Shown piece by piece: positions 38,650 through 46,156 of a stretch of DNA of 48,446 bases (its first letter is position 1; each line of letters opens with the position of its first letter). The DNA lies in NCBI RefSeq assembly GCF_016862955.1, contig NZ_BONY01000071.1, positions 1-48,446 on the forward strand, in the 5' to 3' direction. A program made the translations under genes and the position numbers. Under the pieces are notes generated by a model, which made no database searches, was not told the origin of the DNA, and was given only the letters and a program-made list of their open reading frames with translations. Origin of the DNA: Rhizocola hellebori. GTDB taxonomy: Bacteria > Actinomycetota > Actinomycetes > Mycobacteriales > Micromonosporaceae.

Positions 38650-39358
38650 CCTGCGCGTCGTCTTCGACGGGTTCGTGGCCGTCGGCGGGGTCGACCTCGA
38701 CGTCTCCCCGGGCGACGTCCGCTTCCTCATCGGCCCCAACGGCGCTGGCAAGACCACCCTGGTCGACGCGGTCACCGGGCTGGTCAAGGCGAGCGGATCG
38801 GTGCGCTTCGGCGAGCGCGAGCTGCTCGGCACCGAAGTCCATCGCATCGCGCGGCTGGGGGTGGGACGCACCTTCCAGACCGCGGCGGTCTTCGAAAACC
38901 TGACCGTGCTGCAAAACCTCGACATCGCCGCGGGCACCGGCCGCGGCGCCTGGACCATGATCCGCCGCCGTCGGGGCATCCCCGAGAACGTGCAGGAGGC
39001 GCTGGAGACGATCGGGCTTACCGGTCAGCTGGATCAGGCGGCCGGAACCCTTGCCCACGGCCAGAAACAGTGGCTCGAAATCGGGATGCTGCTGGTGCAG
39101 GACGCGAAGCTGCTGCTACTCGACGAGCCGGTGGCGGGCATGAGCCACGACGAACGCGATGCCACCGGCGAGCTGATCGGCAAGGTGAGCCGCGACCGCA
39201 CGGTGGTGGTCATCGAGCACGACATGGACTTCCTGCGGCGCTTCGCCCAGACCGTCACCGTTTTGCATGCCGGCCGGGTGCTGAGCGAGGGCACTGTCGC
39301 CCAGGTCCAGGCCGACCCCAAAGTTCAAGAGGTCTATATGGGTACCAAGGAAGCCTGA
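38627..39358 (+). CDS. urtD: Urea ABC transporter ATPase UrtD
   Basis: A 243-residue ATPase: Walker A GPNGAGKTT, Walker B LLLLDEPVAGM. The signature region reads LAHGQKQWLEIGMLL, the LivG-type variant of LSGGQ. Switch His in VIEHDMDF. GAGG lies upstream inside urtC. The stop shares a base with the urtE start (TGATG). Confidence 0.94.
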   Translation: MDGLSIRDLRVVFDGFVAVGGVDLDVSPGDVRFLIGPNGAGKTTLVDAVTGLVKASGSVRFGERELLGTEVHRIARLGVGRTFQTAAVFENLTVLQNLDIAAGTGRGAWTMIRRRRGIPENVQEALETIGLTGQLDQAAGTLAHGQKQWLEIGMLLVQDAKLLLLDEPVAGMSHDERDATGELIGKVSRDRTVVVIEHDMDFLRRFAQTVTVLHAGRVLSEGTVAQVQADPKVQEVYMGTKEA

Positions 39359-40044
39359 TGCTGACAATAGAAGGTCTCCAAGCCGGTTACGGACGCAGCA
39401 TCGTGCTGCACGGCATCGGAATCAGCGTCGGCGCCGCGGGTGTCACCGCCGTACTCGGCCACAACGGGGCGGGCAAGAGCACCCTGCTGCGGGCCGCGAT
39501 CGGGTTGCTCAAACCCAGACAGGGCACCATCTCCTTCGACGGCGAGGACATCACCCGGATGCCGGCCCACCAGCGGGTGGCCGCCGGGATGGCCTACGTT
39601 CCCCAGGGACAGCAATGCTTTCCGCACCTGACCGCGCTGGAGAACCTGCAGATCACCGCGGACGGGCGTAAGCAGGGCAAGGAATCCCTCGATGCCGCGC
39701 TGGACCTGTTCCCCGCGTTGAAGCCGTTGCTGCGGCGCAGGGCGGGCCTGCTCTCCGGCGGGCAGCGCCAGCAACTGGGCATCGCTCGCGCGCTCATCAC
39801 CCGTCCCCGGCTGCTGCTGCTCGACGAGCCGACCGAGGGGATCCAGCCGTCGGTGGTGGCCGAGATCGAGGAGAAGATCCTCGATCTGGCCAACCACGTC
39901 GCCATCTTCCTGGTGGAACAGCACCTCGGCTTCGCCTTGCGGGCCGCGCAGAACTACTACGTCCTCGAATCCGGCCGGGTGACCTCGACCGGCTCCGGCG
40001 GGGAAAGCTCGGCCGACCTGGTGCGTGCCGCGCTATCGGTATAG
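39358..40044 (+). CDS. urtE: Urea ABC transporter ATPase UrtE
   Basis: A 228-residue LivF-type ATPase: Walker A GHNGAGKST, signature LLSGGQRQQLGIARAL, Walker B LLLLDEPTEGIQPSVV, switch FLVEQHLGF. It begins at ATG 39358, coupled to urtD; an open frame that extends upstream within urtD is not used. The last 88 bp overlap the converging ABC ATPase gene. Confidence 0.94.
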   Translation: MLTIEGLQAGYGRSIVLHGIGISVGAAGVTAVLGHNGAGKSTLLRAAIGLLKPRQGTISFDGEDITRMPAHQRVAAGMAYVPQGQQCFPHLTALENLQITADGRKQGKESLDAALDLFPALKPLLRRRAGLLSGGQRQQLGIARALITRPRLLLLDEPTEGIQPSVVAEIEEKILDLANHVAIFLVEQHLGFALRAAQNYYVLESGRVTSTGSGGESSADLVRAALSV

Positions 40045-40835
40045 CTCCTGGCGGCTACCACCTGCCTGGGGCCTTGCCCGCCGGTGCGGTGAAAGGCGCG
40101 CACCAGATCCTCGATCTTGGCCCGTAGCGCGAGGAAGGAGTCCTCGCGTTTGACGCTCAGATCGCGGTGGTCGCCCAGCGGCACGCTCAGATCGGCGGCC
40201 ACCCGCCCCGGGCGGCTCGCCAGCACCACCACGCGCTGGCCCAGAAAGACCGCCTCTTCCACATCGTGGGTGACCATGAGCACGGTCGTCCCGGTGTCGC
40301 GCCACACCTTGCGGATGAGCAGCTGCATGTCCTCCTTGGTCTGAACATCAAGCGCGCCAAAGGGTTCGTCGAGCAGAAGCACCTCCGGCTCGACGATCAG
40401 CGCCCGCGCGATGGCGACCCGCTGGCGCTGCCCGCCGGACAGATGCTTGGGCAGGGCGTGCCGGAATTCGTTCAGCCCCACCGCTTCCAGGTAGCGGAGC
40501 ACCCGCTCCGAACGCTCCGCTTTGGACAGTCGGGGCAGCAGCTCCAACCCGAAGCCCACATTGCGTTCCACGTCACGCCACGGGAACACCGCGCCCGACT
40601 GCAGCACCAGACCGCGATCGGGGCCGGGCATGGTGACCGGGTAGCCGTCCAGGCGGACCTCCCCGCTGGTGGGCCTGGTCAGCCCGGCCACCAGGGACAT
40701 CAGCGTCGACTTGCCCGAGCCGCTGGCGCCAACCACGCAGACGAAACTTCCCCGCGGCACGGCCAGGTTGATGCCCTCAAGCGCGACCACGTCCCCGAAA
40801 CGCATGCCGACGTCGGCCAGTTCCAGCTTGATCAT
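39957..40835 (-). CDS. ABC importer ATPase, nitrate/sulfonate/taurine type (probable guanidine importer)
   Basis: A 292-residue ATPase: Walker A GASGSGKST, Q-loop LVLQSGAVFPW, signature HLSGGQRQRVAIARAL, Walker B VLLLDEPFGALD, switch His in MVTHDVEEAVFLG. GGGAGG lies 5 nt before the ATG. The last 30 or so residues (Arg/Ser/Pro-rich) form a tail beyond the usual length, and this tail overlaps urtE on the other strand by 88 bp. Fourth gene of the operon led by the riboswitch and hydrolase, coupled to the permease by ATGA. Guanidine as substrate is inferred from the riboswitch and hydrolase. Confidence 0.9.
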   Translation of the reverse strand: MIKLELADVGMRFGDVVALEGINLAVPRGSFVCVVGASGSGKSTLMSLVAGLTRPTSGEVRLDGYPVTMPGPDRGLVLQSGAVFPWRDVERNVGFGLELLPRLSKAERSERVLRYLEAVGLNEFRHALPKHLSGGQRQRVAIARALIVEPEVLLLDEPFGALDVQTKEDMQLLIRKVWRDTGTTVLMVTHDVEEAVFLGQRVVVLASRPGRVAADLSVPLGDHRDLSVKREDSFLALRAKIEDLVRAFHRTGGQGPRQVVAARSYTDSAARTRSAELSPPEPVEVTRPDSRT

Positions 40836-41647
40836 GTCCACCTCCCGACCCGGTCGCGGGTGAGCCGCAGCAGAAGGTCGATGGCCAGACCGATCAGTGC
40901 GATGACCGCCAGCACCGCGAAGATCCGGTCCACCTGGCTGAAGCGCTGCAGCCGAACGATCCGGTAGCCCAGCCCGGAATCGGCCGCGATCAGCTCGGCC
41001 ACCACGACGAAGTTCCACGCCGCGGCCGCGTTGACCCGGACTGCATCGATCATGCCCGGCAGCGAGTGCGGGATGACCACCTTGCGTACCACCTCGCCGG
41101 TGCGGGCGCCCAGCGTGTACGAGACGTCGATCAGCGAGGTCGGGATGCCGCGTACAGCATCGGCTGTCATCAACGTGTTGAAGAAGACGGTGCCGATGAA
41201 CAGCAGCGCCACTTTGGACGGTTCGCCCAGCCCCAGCCAGATGATCAGCAACGGGATGAACGCGCTCGCGGGCAGGTAGCGCAGGAGCCCGATGACCGGT
41301 TCGAAAAGCGACTGCCCGGCGCGGAAGGTGCCCATCGCGATGCCCAGCGGCACCGACACCGCGATGGCCAGCCCGAACCCGAGCAGCACCCGCTGCAGGC
41401 TCGCCCAGGCATCGGTGAACAGCTGACCGGAGCCCGCCATCTCCAGCGCCGCGGCGAAAGTGGCGGCTGGGGTGGGCAGATAGCGGGCGGGCTGGATCAG
41501 CCCGCTCACACTCAGCCCCCACCACAGCCCGAGCGGCACGAGCACCGAAAGGGTCACCAGCACGACGGTGGCCCGCCGCGAGTTGGGTTTGCGGATGGCC
41601 AGCAGGGACGGCGTCGGCCGCGGGGGCCGACGCCGTGGCAGGCTCAT
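40832..41647 (-). CDS. ABC importer permease, nitrate/sulfonate/taurine type (probable guanidine importer)
   Basis: A 271-residue inner-membrane protein with a basic N-terminus and about six hydrophobic segments. The coupling loop reads TLGARTGEVVRKVVIPHSLPGMIDAVRVNAAAAW, and LRYLPASAFIPLLIIWLGLGEPSKVALLFIGTVFFN is typical of the TauC/SsuC/NrtB class. ATGA overlaps on both sides place it in the four-gene operon. Confidence 0.92.
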   Translation of the reverse strand: MSLPRRRPPRPTPSLLAIRKPNSRRATVVLVTLSVLVPLGLWWGLSVSGLIQPARYLPTPAATFAAALEMAGSGQLFTDAWASLQRVLLGFGLAIAVSVPLGIAMGTFRAGQSLFEPVIGLLRYLPASAFIPLLIIWLGLGEPSKVALLFIGTVFFNTLMTADAVRGIPTSLIDVSYTLGARTGEVVRKVVIPHSLPGMIDAVRVNAAAAWNFVVVAELIAADSGLGYRIVRLQRFSQVDRIFAVLAVIALIGLAIDLLLRLTRDRVGRWT

Positions 41648-42633
41648 CCCGAAACCGCCTGGACGAACTTGGGCTCGAAAAGGCCGTCAAGCGAAGGCTT
41701 CTTCTCGGCCAGCTTGGTGTCGACGAGGAACTGCGCGATGAGCCCGGCCTGATAGTCGAGGTTGGCCGGCGTGCTCCCGCTGGCGAAGGCGGACAGGTTC
41801 TGTTCCCGCGTAAAGATTGTCGTCCCCGCGTCGTAGGTCTTGTACTCGTCCGCGCTGACCCCCGCCTTCTTGGCCATGATGGCGATCGCCGCCTCTTTGT
41901 TGGCCTGGATCCAGGCGATGGTGTCGAACCAGGTCCGCACCACGGCCTGTACCTCGGTCGGGTGGGCGGAGACGAACTCGGCCGTGAACACCAGGTGGTC
42001 GGGGATCGCGCCCGGGAAGTCCTTGGACGAGGTCAGCACCTTGCTTCCCGGCCGCTTGAGCGCGTCGGAGGTGAACGGGGCGAAAGCGCCGACCGCGTCG
42101 ACCTCGCCGGCCGCGAACGCCGCCGCGGCCGCATCGGTCAGCAGCGGCTTGAGCGTGATGTCACTTTCCTTCAAACCCGCTTTCTGTAGCGCCAGCAACA
42201 GCAGATAGTGGTCGACCGTGCTCTGCTCGACCGCGATCGCCTTGCCTTTCAGATCGGCCACGCCGGTGATGCCCGGGGCCACGATGATCTGATCGTTTCC
42301 GGTCGAGTTGTCGTTGACCAGAACGATTTTCTGCGCCGCGCCGCCGCTGACCGAGGCGAGGGTGTCGTTGAGCGTCTGGCTGTTGGCGCTGACCTTTCCG
42401 GTGGCCAGCGCGGTGAGGCTGTCGGTGTAGCTGTCGAAGTACTTCAGCTCGACCTCGACCCCGTTCTTCGCGAACAGGCCCTGTTCCTGCGCGACCTGCC
42501 ACGGGAACCAGCCCGGCCACGCGCTGAACGCCAGCGTCACCTTGGCTTTGGCCTGCTCCGGTTCCTCCGCGGTGCCGCAGCCGGATATGGCCAGCGATAG
42601 GACGGCCAGCAGGCCGACGACCCTTCTCTTCAT
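41644..42633 (-). CDS. ABC importer substrate-binding lipoprotein (probable guanidine-binding protein)
   Basis: A 329-residue lipoprotein with lipobox ISGC (Cys19). The mature part has the NMT1/TauA-like fold: VTLAFSAWPGWFPWQVAQEQGLFAKNGVEVELKYFDSYTDSLTALATGKV, and DLKGKAIAVEQSTVDHYLLLLALQKAGL. The fold is used for nitrate, taurine, sulfonates, thiamine precursors and others, so it does not fix the ligand by itself. The riboswitch and the hydrolase gene upstream argue for guanidine. ATG at 42633 overlaps the hydrolase stop (ATGA). Confidence 0.9.
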   Translation of the reverse strand: MKRRVVGLLAVLSLAISGCGTAEEPEQAKAKVTLAFSAWPGWFPWQVAQEQGLFAKNGVEVELKYFDSYTDSLTALATGKVSANSQTLNDTLASVSGGAAQKIVLVNDNSTGNDQIIVAPGITGVADLKGKAIAVEQSTVDHYLLLLALQKAGLKESDITLKPLLTDAAAAAFAAGEVDAVGAFAPFTSDALKRPGSKVLTSSKDFPGAIPDHLVFTAEFVSAHPTEVQAVVRTWFDTIAWIQANKEAAIAIMAKKAGVSADEYKTYDAGTTIFTREQNLSAFASGSTPANLDYQAGLIAQFLVDTKLAEKKPSLDGLFEPKFVQAVSG

Positions 42634-43757
42634 GACTTCTTCTCCAATGTGGACGATGGCAGGTGGCCGGCCCTGACCAGGCAGCCCAGGGTGTCGCAGA
42701 TGACACGGGTCGCTATCAGCGCGGTGATCTCGGCGTTGTCGTAGGGCGGCGAGCACTCCACCACCTCGATGCCGGCCAGCGGGCGCTCGGCGATCAGCTG
42801 GATGAACTTGAGCACCTCGCGTGGCAGGAAGCCGCCCGGCTCGGGCCAGCCGGTACCCGGTACGAAGGCGGCGTCCAGGCAGTCGACGTCGAAGCTGAGC
42901 CAGACCGCTTCCGCGCCGTCCCAGGCCACCTCCAGCGCCCGCTCCGCGGCCGCTTCGATGCCCATCTCGACGCAGTCGGTGACGGTCATGATGGTGGTGC
43001 CGCGTTCCCGGCCCACCTTGACCCCCGGCCGTGGCGCCTGCCAGCCCCCGATTCCGATCTGCACCAGGTTTTTCGGCGGCACGTTGGGGATGTCCGTGGC
43101 ATGGAACCACGGGGTGGTGTGCATCCGCTCGTCGAGATCGGTTTCCTGGGTGTCGACGTGCCGGTCGAAGTGGATGATCCCGAGGTTGCCCTGCAGATGC
43201 TGGGCGACCCCGCGTACGGTGGGATAGCCGATGGAGTGGTCGCCGCCGAGCACCACCGGAAACGCGCCCGAGGCGTAGACGTGCGCCACCGCCTTGGAGA
43301 TCTGATCGAATGTCTTCTCTATGTTGGCGGGGATGGTGAAGATGTCGCCCAGATCGGCGATGGTGATGGACTCGCGAAGGTCGACGCCGAGCTCGAACGA
43401 ATACGGGCCGTAGAGCGCCGAGATCTTACGGATGCCCTGCGGGCCGAACCTGGTGCCGGAGCGATAGGTGGTGCCGCCGTCGAAGGGCGCTCCCAGCACG
43501 GCGACGTCGTACTCGCCGCATCGGCGCACGTCCTCCAGATAGGGGGCCTTGAGGAAGGTGTTGATCCCCGCGAAGTGTGGCAGCTCGCCGCGGGAGAAGG
43601 TGGGGATCCGTTTGTCGACAATGGAGTCGGCGCCGGGCAGGCCGAGCTCGAGGCCGCGCGCGACCTCCTCTTCCCATTGTGTGGTGGGCAGCTCGGCTTC
43701 ACGCTCGACCGCGTACTTGGCTTCGGGGCCGTGCTGGGGGTGGTGGTGGAATCCCAA
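42630..43757 (-). CDS. Ureohydrolase (agmatinase) family enzyme, probable nickel guanidine hydrolase (GdmH-like)
   Basis: A 375-residue binuclear-metal hydrolase. TTG start with GGAGG 5 nt upstream. The metal ligands of the family are present: His174 (GGDHS), Asp198, His200 and Asp202, Asp290 and Asp292 (SFDVDCLD). Three points differ from ordinary agmatinases: FDRHVD replaces FDAHxD, DAAFVPGTGWPEPGG replaces the usual DPAFAPGTGTPEPGG, and there is an N-terminal extension of about 75 residues. As I recall, these are shared with cyanobacterial Sll1077 (GdmH), a Ni-dependent guanidine hydrolase giving urea and ammonia. A guanidine-I riboswitch precedes the gene, and importer genes follow with ATGA coupling. 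Substrate is inferred, not proven. Confidence 0.85.
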   Translation of the reverse strand: MGFHHHPQHGPEAKYAVEREAELPTTQWEEEVARGLELGLPGADSIVDKRIPTFSRGELPHFAGINTFLKAPYLEDVRRCGEYDVAVLGAPFDGGTTYRSGTRFGPQGIRKISALYGPYSFELGVDLRESITIADLGDIFTIPANIEKTFDQISKAVAHVYASGAFPVVLGGDHSIGYPTVRGVAQHLQGNLGIIHFDRHVDTQETDLDERMHTTPWFHATDIPNVPPKNLVQIGIGGWQAPRPGVKVGRERGTTIMTVTDCVEMGIEAAAERALEVAWDGAEAVWLSFDVDCLDAAFVPGTGWPEPGGFLPREVLKFIQLIAERPLAGIEVVECSPPYDNAEITALIATRVICDTLGCLVRAGHLPSSTLEKKS

Positions 43758-43790
43758 TGGTGCCTCCGTCGGGACTGGACCGGCTGGGGC

Positions 43791-43809
43791 ACAGCCAGTC
43801 TTCGGCTGT
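43791..43809 (-). promoter_or_regulatory. Hairpin after the riboswitch aptamer, possible expression platform
   Basis: ACAGCC and GGCTGT pair around a 7-nt loop directly after the aptamer's GGGAGA. No U tract follows, so control may act on translation. The aptamer's CGGGAC (43823-43828) could alternatively pair with GTCCCG (43770-43775) just before the ribosome site. Confidence 0.45.
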
Positions 43810-43905
43810 CTCCCGGGCTTTTGTCCCGCCGTGGAGCGCCCTGGCCGTGCCCGGGCACCTGCACCTCTCGGACCAGCCCGCCCGAATGGGCGGCGGAACC
43901 CTAGG
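43808..43905 (-). ncRNA. Guanidine-I (ykkC) riboswitch aptamer
   Basis: Read on the minus strand, the conserved blocks of the class appear in order and spacing: CTAGGGTTCCG (43904-43894), a GC-rich hairpin CCGCCC-ATTC-GGGCGG, CTGGTCCGAGAG, a second variable arm with GGTGCCCGGGCAC, then CACGGC and GGGACAAAAGCCCGGGAGA (ending near 43809). These are the near-invariant nucleotides of guanidine-I riboswitches. It lies 50 nt before the start codon of the GdmH-like gene and should raise expression of the operon when guanidine is present. Confidence 0.93.
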
Positions 43906-43962
43906 CGCGCCTCACCTTGGGTGAGTCGTGGTCCAGTACACCGTGGATCTATTTCCCTTTGA

Positions 43963-44580
43963 TTAATGCCGCGTTGCCGAGCCGTGGCGTAGCCATGGGG
44001 TGAGCGCGATGTCGGCCGCTTGGCCCACCGCCGCCCGCATGGCGGCCGGATTGGCTTGCCGCTCAGGGTCTTCCAGCAGCACCTGCAGCGCGCCCTGGAC
44101 CGCGCCGACGAATGCTCCGGTCAGCGCGGCCGCGCTCACCTGGTCAAGCTGGTCGGGAAACTCGGCCGCCAGATGCCTGGCGATCTCGCGCTGCGCGTCG
44201 AGCTGGATCTGCAGGGCGCGCCCGCGCACGGCCGGCACCGTTTGAATCAGGCGCATCCGCAACCCGGCCAGCGGGCTCACCATGTCATTGCTGTCCTCGC
44301 CGATGTTTCGCAGCGCTGTGAGCAGCACCTCGGCCGGGCCGTCGGCTGGCTTGCGCGCCGCGATCGCGTCGACCGTGGCCTGCACCCGGCTGTCGCTCTC
44401 CGGGAACAGCAGCTCTTCCTTGCTGGCGAAGTAGCTGAAGAACGTGCGCGTGCCGATGTCGGCCGCCGCTGCGATGTCGGCGACCGTGGTTTGGTCGTAA
44501 CCGTTGCGCTCGAACAGATCCGCGGCGGCGTCGACGAGTGCCTGCCTGGTCCGGGCCCGTTTGCGGTCGCGCAGTGACAT
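43963..44580 (-). CDS. TetR family regulator of the divergent FAD monooxygenase
   Basis: A 205-residue regulator. The helix-turn-helix is MSLRDRKRARTRQALVDAAA to TVADIAAAADIGTRTFFSYFASKEELLF. I start at ATG 44580: TACACT lies 7 bp upstream as a -10, so the mRNA probably begins at the ATG (leaderless), and no ribosome site is seen. An upstream ATG at 44640 would lie inside the operator. It is divergent from the monooxygenase across a 28-bp operator and is probably its repressor. Confidence 0.88.
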   Translation of the reverse strand: MSLRDRKRARTRQALVDAAADLFERNGYDQTTVADIAAAADIGTRTFFSYFASKEELLFPESDSRVQATVDAIAARKPADGPAEVLLTALRNIGEDSNDMVSPLAGLRMRLIQTVPAVRGRALQIQLDAQREIARHLAAEFPDQLDQVSAAALTGAFVGAVQGALQVLLEDPERQANPAAMRAAVGQAADIALTPWLRHGSATRH

Positions 44581-44619
44581 GCCGATCAGTGTACGGCACG
44601 CCGCACTCCGCGCAATTAT

Positions 44620-44647
44620 GCACTCATTGCAGAATTGCACTGAGTGC
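44620..44647. promoter_or_regulatory. TetR-type operator between the divergent regulator and monooxygenase genes
   Basis: Arms GCACTCATTGCA and TGCACTGAGTGC are inverted repeats with one mismatch around a GAAT spacer, 28 bp in total. The site lies between, and touches, the proposed promoters in both directions. Confidence 0.75.
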
Positions 44648-44663
44648 TGGTACCGTGCGGAGT

Positions 44664-45788
44664 ATGAAGCCGCAAAACGTGTTGATCTCCGGCGCTGGTG
44701 TGGCCGGCCCTACCCTTGCCTATTGGCTGACGCGGCACGGGTTCACGCCCACCGTCGTGGAACGGTCCACAGCGCCGCGCTCGAGCGGCAACCCCGTCGA
44801 CGTCCGCGGGCCGGCCCTGCCGGTGGCGGAAAAGATGGGCCTGCTGCCCCGGCTGCGCGATGCGGCCACCAACGTGGAGTCGATGAGCTTCGTCGATGCG
44901 GCCGGCCGCCGGATCGCCCGGCTGCCCATGTCGGCAACCCGAAGCGGCGCAAGCGATCAGGAGGTCGAGATTCCGCGTGCCGACCTGGCCGCCATCCTCT
45001 ATGAGGCAGCTCGCGACACCGCTGAGTTCGTGTTCGACGACTCCATCGCGCAAATGCGGCAGGACGAGGGCGGTGTGGATGTCACCTTCGAGCGTTCCGC
45101 CCCGCGCCGATTCGACCTCGTGATCGGCGCTGACGGACTGCATTCCACCGTGCGGCGGCTGGCGTTCGGCCGGGATGCCGAATTCGTGCGCCACATGGGC
45201 GTCTATGTGGCCACCATGCCGCTCGGGGCTGGCGCCGATAATCCCCGGGAGGTGCTGCTGTACAACACTCCCGGCAGGCTGGCCTCCATCCACCCGTCGC
45301 GGGGCAATGCTTTGGCCGCCTTCATCTTTCGCGGCCCAGCCATCGCCGATCTCGATCACCGGGACACCAAGCGGCACAAGGAAATTGTCACTGCGGCCTA
45401 CTCCGGCGGCGGCTGGCGGCTTGCTCAGCTGCTTGAGACGCTTCGCGCCACCGACGATCTCTACTTCGACTCGGTCAGCAAGGTGCGCCTGGCGACATGG
45501 TCGCGCGGCCGCATTGCTTTGCTCGGCGACGCGGCTTCGTGCGTGTCGCTGTTGGGCGAGGGTTCCAGTCTGGCTATGGCCGGTGCTTTCACCCTCGCCG
45601 CATCGCTTGGCGCCGATCCGGGTGACCATTCGCGGGCGTTGCGCCACTATGAGGCCACCCACCGCAGGCTGGTAAACCCGAGGCAGCGCGGCATCGGTGT
45701 GGCCGCGGGAGTGCTCATTCCGAAGACGCGGCTCGGCCTGGCCGTGCGCAATCTCGGGGTGCGGGCCTGGGCCAGCTGGCGGGCTTGA
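44664..45788 (+). CDS. FAD-dependent monooxygenase (group A flavin hydroxylase)
   Basis: A 374-residue soluble flavoprotein: VLISGAGVAGPTLAYWLTRHG (FAD), VEIPRADLAAIL, DLVIGADGLHSTVRRLAFG (DG motif) and GRIALLGDAASCVSLLGEGSSLAMAGA (GD motif). It resembles the TetX/PHBH-like monooxygenases that modify small aromatics or antibiotics. ATG 44664 has GGAG only one base away, and a TACCGT -10 at 44651, so the message may be leaderless. Regulation by the divergent TetR suggests inducible detoxification of a foreign compound; the substrate is unknown. Confidence 0.88.
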   Translation: MKPQNVLISGAGVAGPTLAYWLTRHGFTPTVVERSTAPRSSGNPVDVRGPALPVAEKMGLLPRLRDAATNVESMSFVDAAGRRIARLPMSATRSGASDQEVEIPRADLAAILYEAARDTAEFVFDDSIAQMRQDEGGVDVTFERSAPRRFDLVIGADGLHSTVRRLAFGRDAEFVRHMGVYVATMPLGAGADNPREVLLYNTPGRLASIHPSRGNALAAFIFRGPAIADLDHRDTKRHKEIVTAAYSGGGWRLAQLLETLRATDDLYFDSVSKVRLATWSRGRIALLGDAASCVSLLGEGSSLAMAGAFTLAASLGADPGDHSRALRHYEATHRRLVNPRQRGIGVAAGVLIPKTRLGLAVRNLGVRAWASWRA

Positions 45789-45815
45789 CAATAGTTAGCA
45801 TCTGCTCTAACTATT
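45785..45815 (+). promoter_or_regulatory. Promoter and ArsR-type operator of the arsR-VOC operon
   Basis: TTGACA (45785-45790) and TAACTA (45808-45813) are 17 bp apart. A perfect 9-bp inverted repeat AATAGTTAG (45790-45798) and CTAACTATT (45807-45815) with an 8-nt spacer covers the spacer and -10. The start point would fall at about 45820, at the GTG start codon of the next gene. Confidence 0.75.
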
Positions 45816-45820
45816 AGAGG

Positions 45821-46156
45821 GTGTTAGATGACTCGGTGCAGGCGGTCTTCACCGTGCTGGCCGATCCCACCCGCCGCCGCGTGATCCAGCTGCTGGGCGA
45901 GCACCCGCGCCGGCCCGGCGAGCTGGCCCAGGCCACCGGCACCTCGGCGCCCGTGATCAGCCGTCATCTGCGCATCCTGCTTGAGGCCGGCCTGGTCAGC
46001 GACGAACGGGTGGCCACCGATGCGCGGGTTCGGGTGTTCCGGCTGCGCCCCGATCCTCTGGTCGCCTTGCAGGCTTGGCTCGATCAGGTACAAGCGCATT
46101 GGAACGAACAGCTCGGCTCATTCAAACGCCATGTTGAAGGGAAGGCCAAACCATGA
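45821..46156 (+). CDS. ArsR family regulator
   Basis: A 111-residue winged-helix protein: VQAVFTVLADPTRRRVIQLLGEHPRRPGELAQATGTSAPVISRHLRILLEAGLV. No metal-binding Cys pair is visible, so it belongs to the non-metal group often found beside SRPBCC (AHSA1) genes. GTG 45821 coincides with the predicted transcript start, so translation is probably leaderless; GTG 45836 is an alternative. Its stop overlaps the next gene (ATGA). It probably represses its own operon through the inverted repeat at 45790-45815. Confidence 0.9.
   Translation: MLDDSVQAVFTVLADPTRRRVIQLLGEHPRRPGELAQATGTSAPVISRHLRILLEAGLVSDERVATDARVRVFRLRPDPLVALQAWLDQVQAHWNEQLGSFKRHVEGKAKP

Noticed and set aside
39957-42633. Nitrate or taurine specificity for the second ABC importer
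   Set aside because: The fold class covers many ligands, no nitrate or taurine enzyme is near, and the operon is under a guanidine riboswitch.
42630-43757. Plain agmatinase call for the ureohydrolase gene
   Set aside because: The guanidine-I riboswitch, altered FDRHVD and GTGWPEPGG loops, long N-terminal extension and linked importer fit guanidine hydrolase better. Substrate remains unproven.
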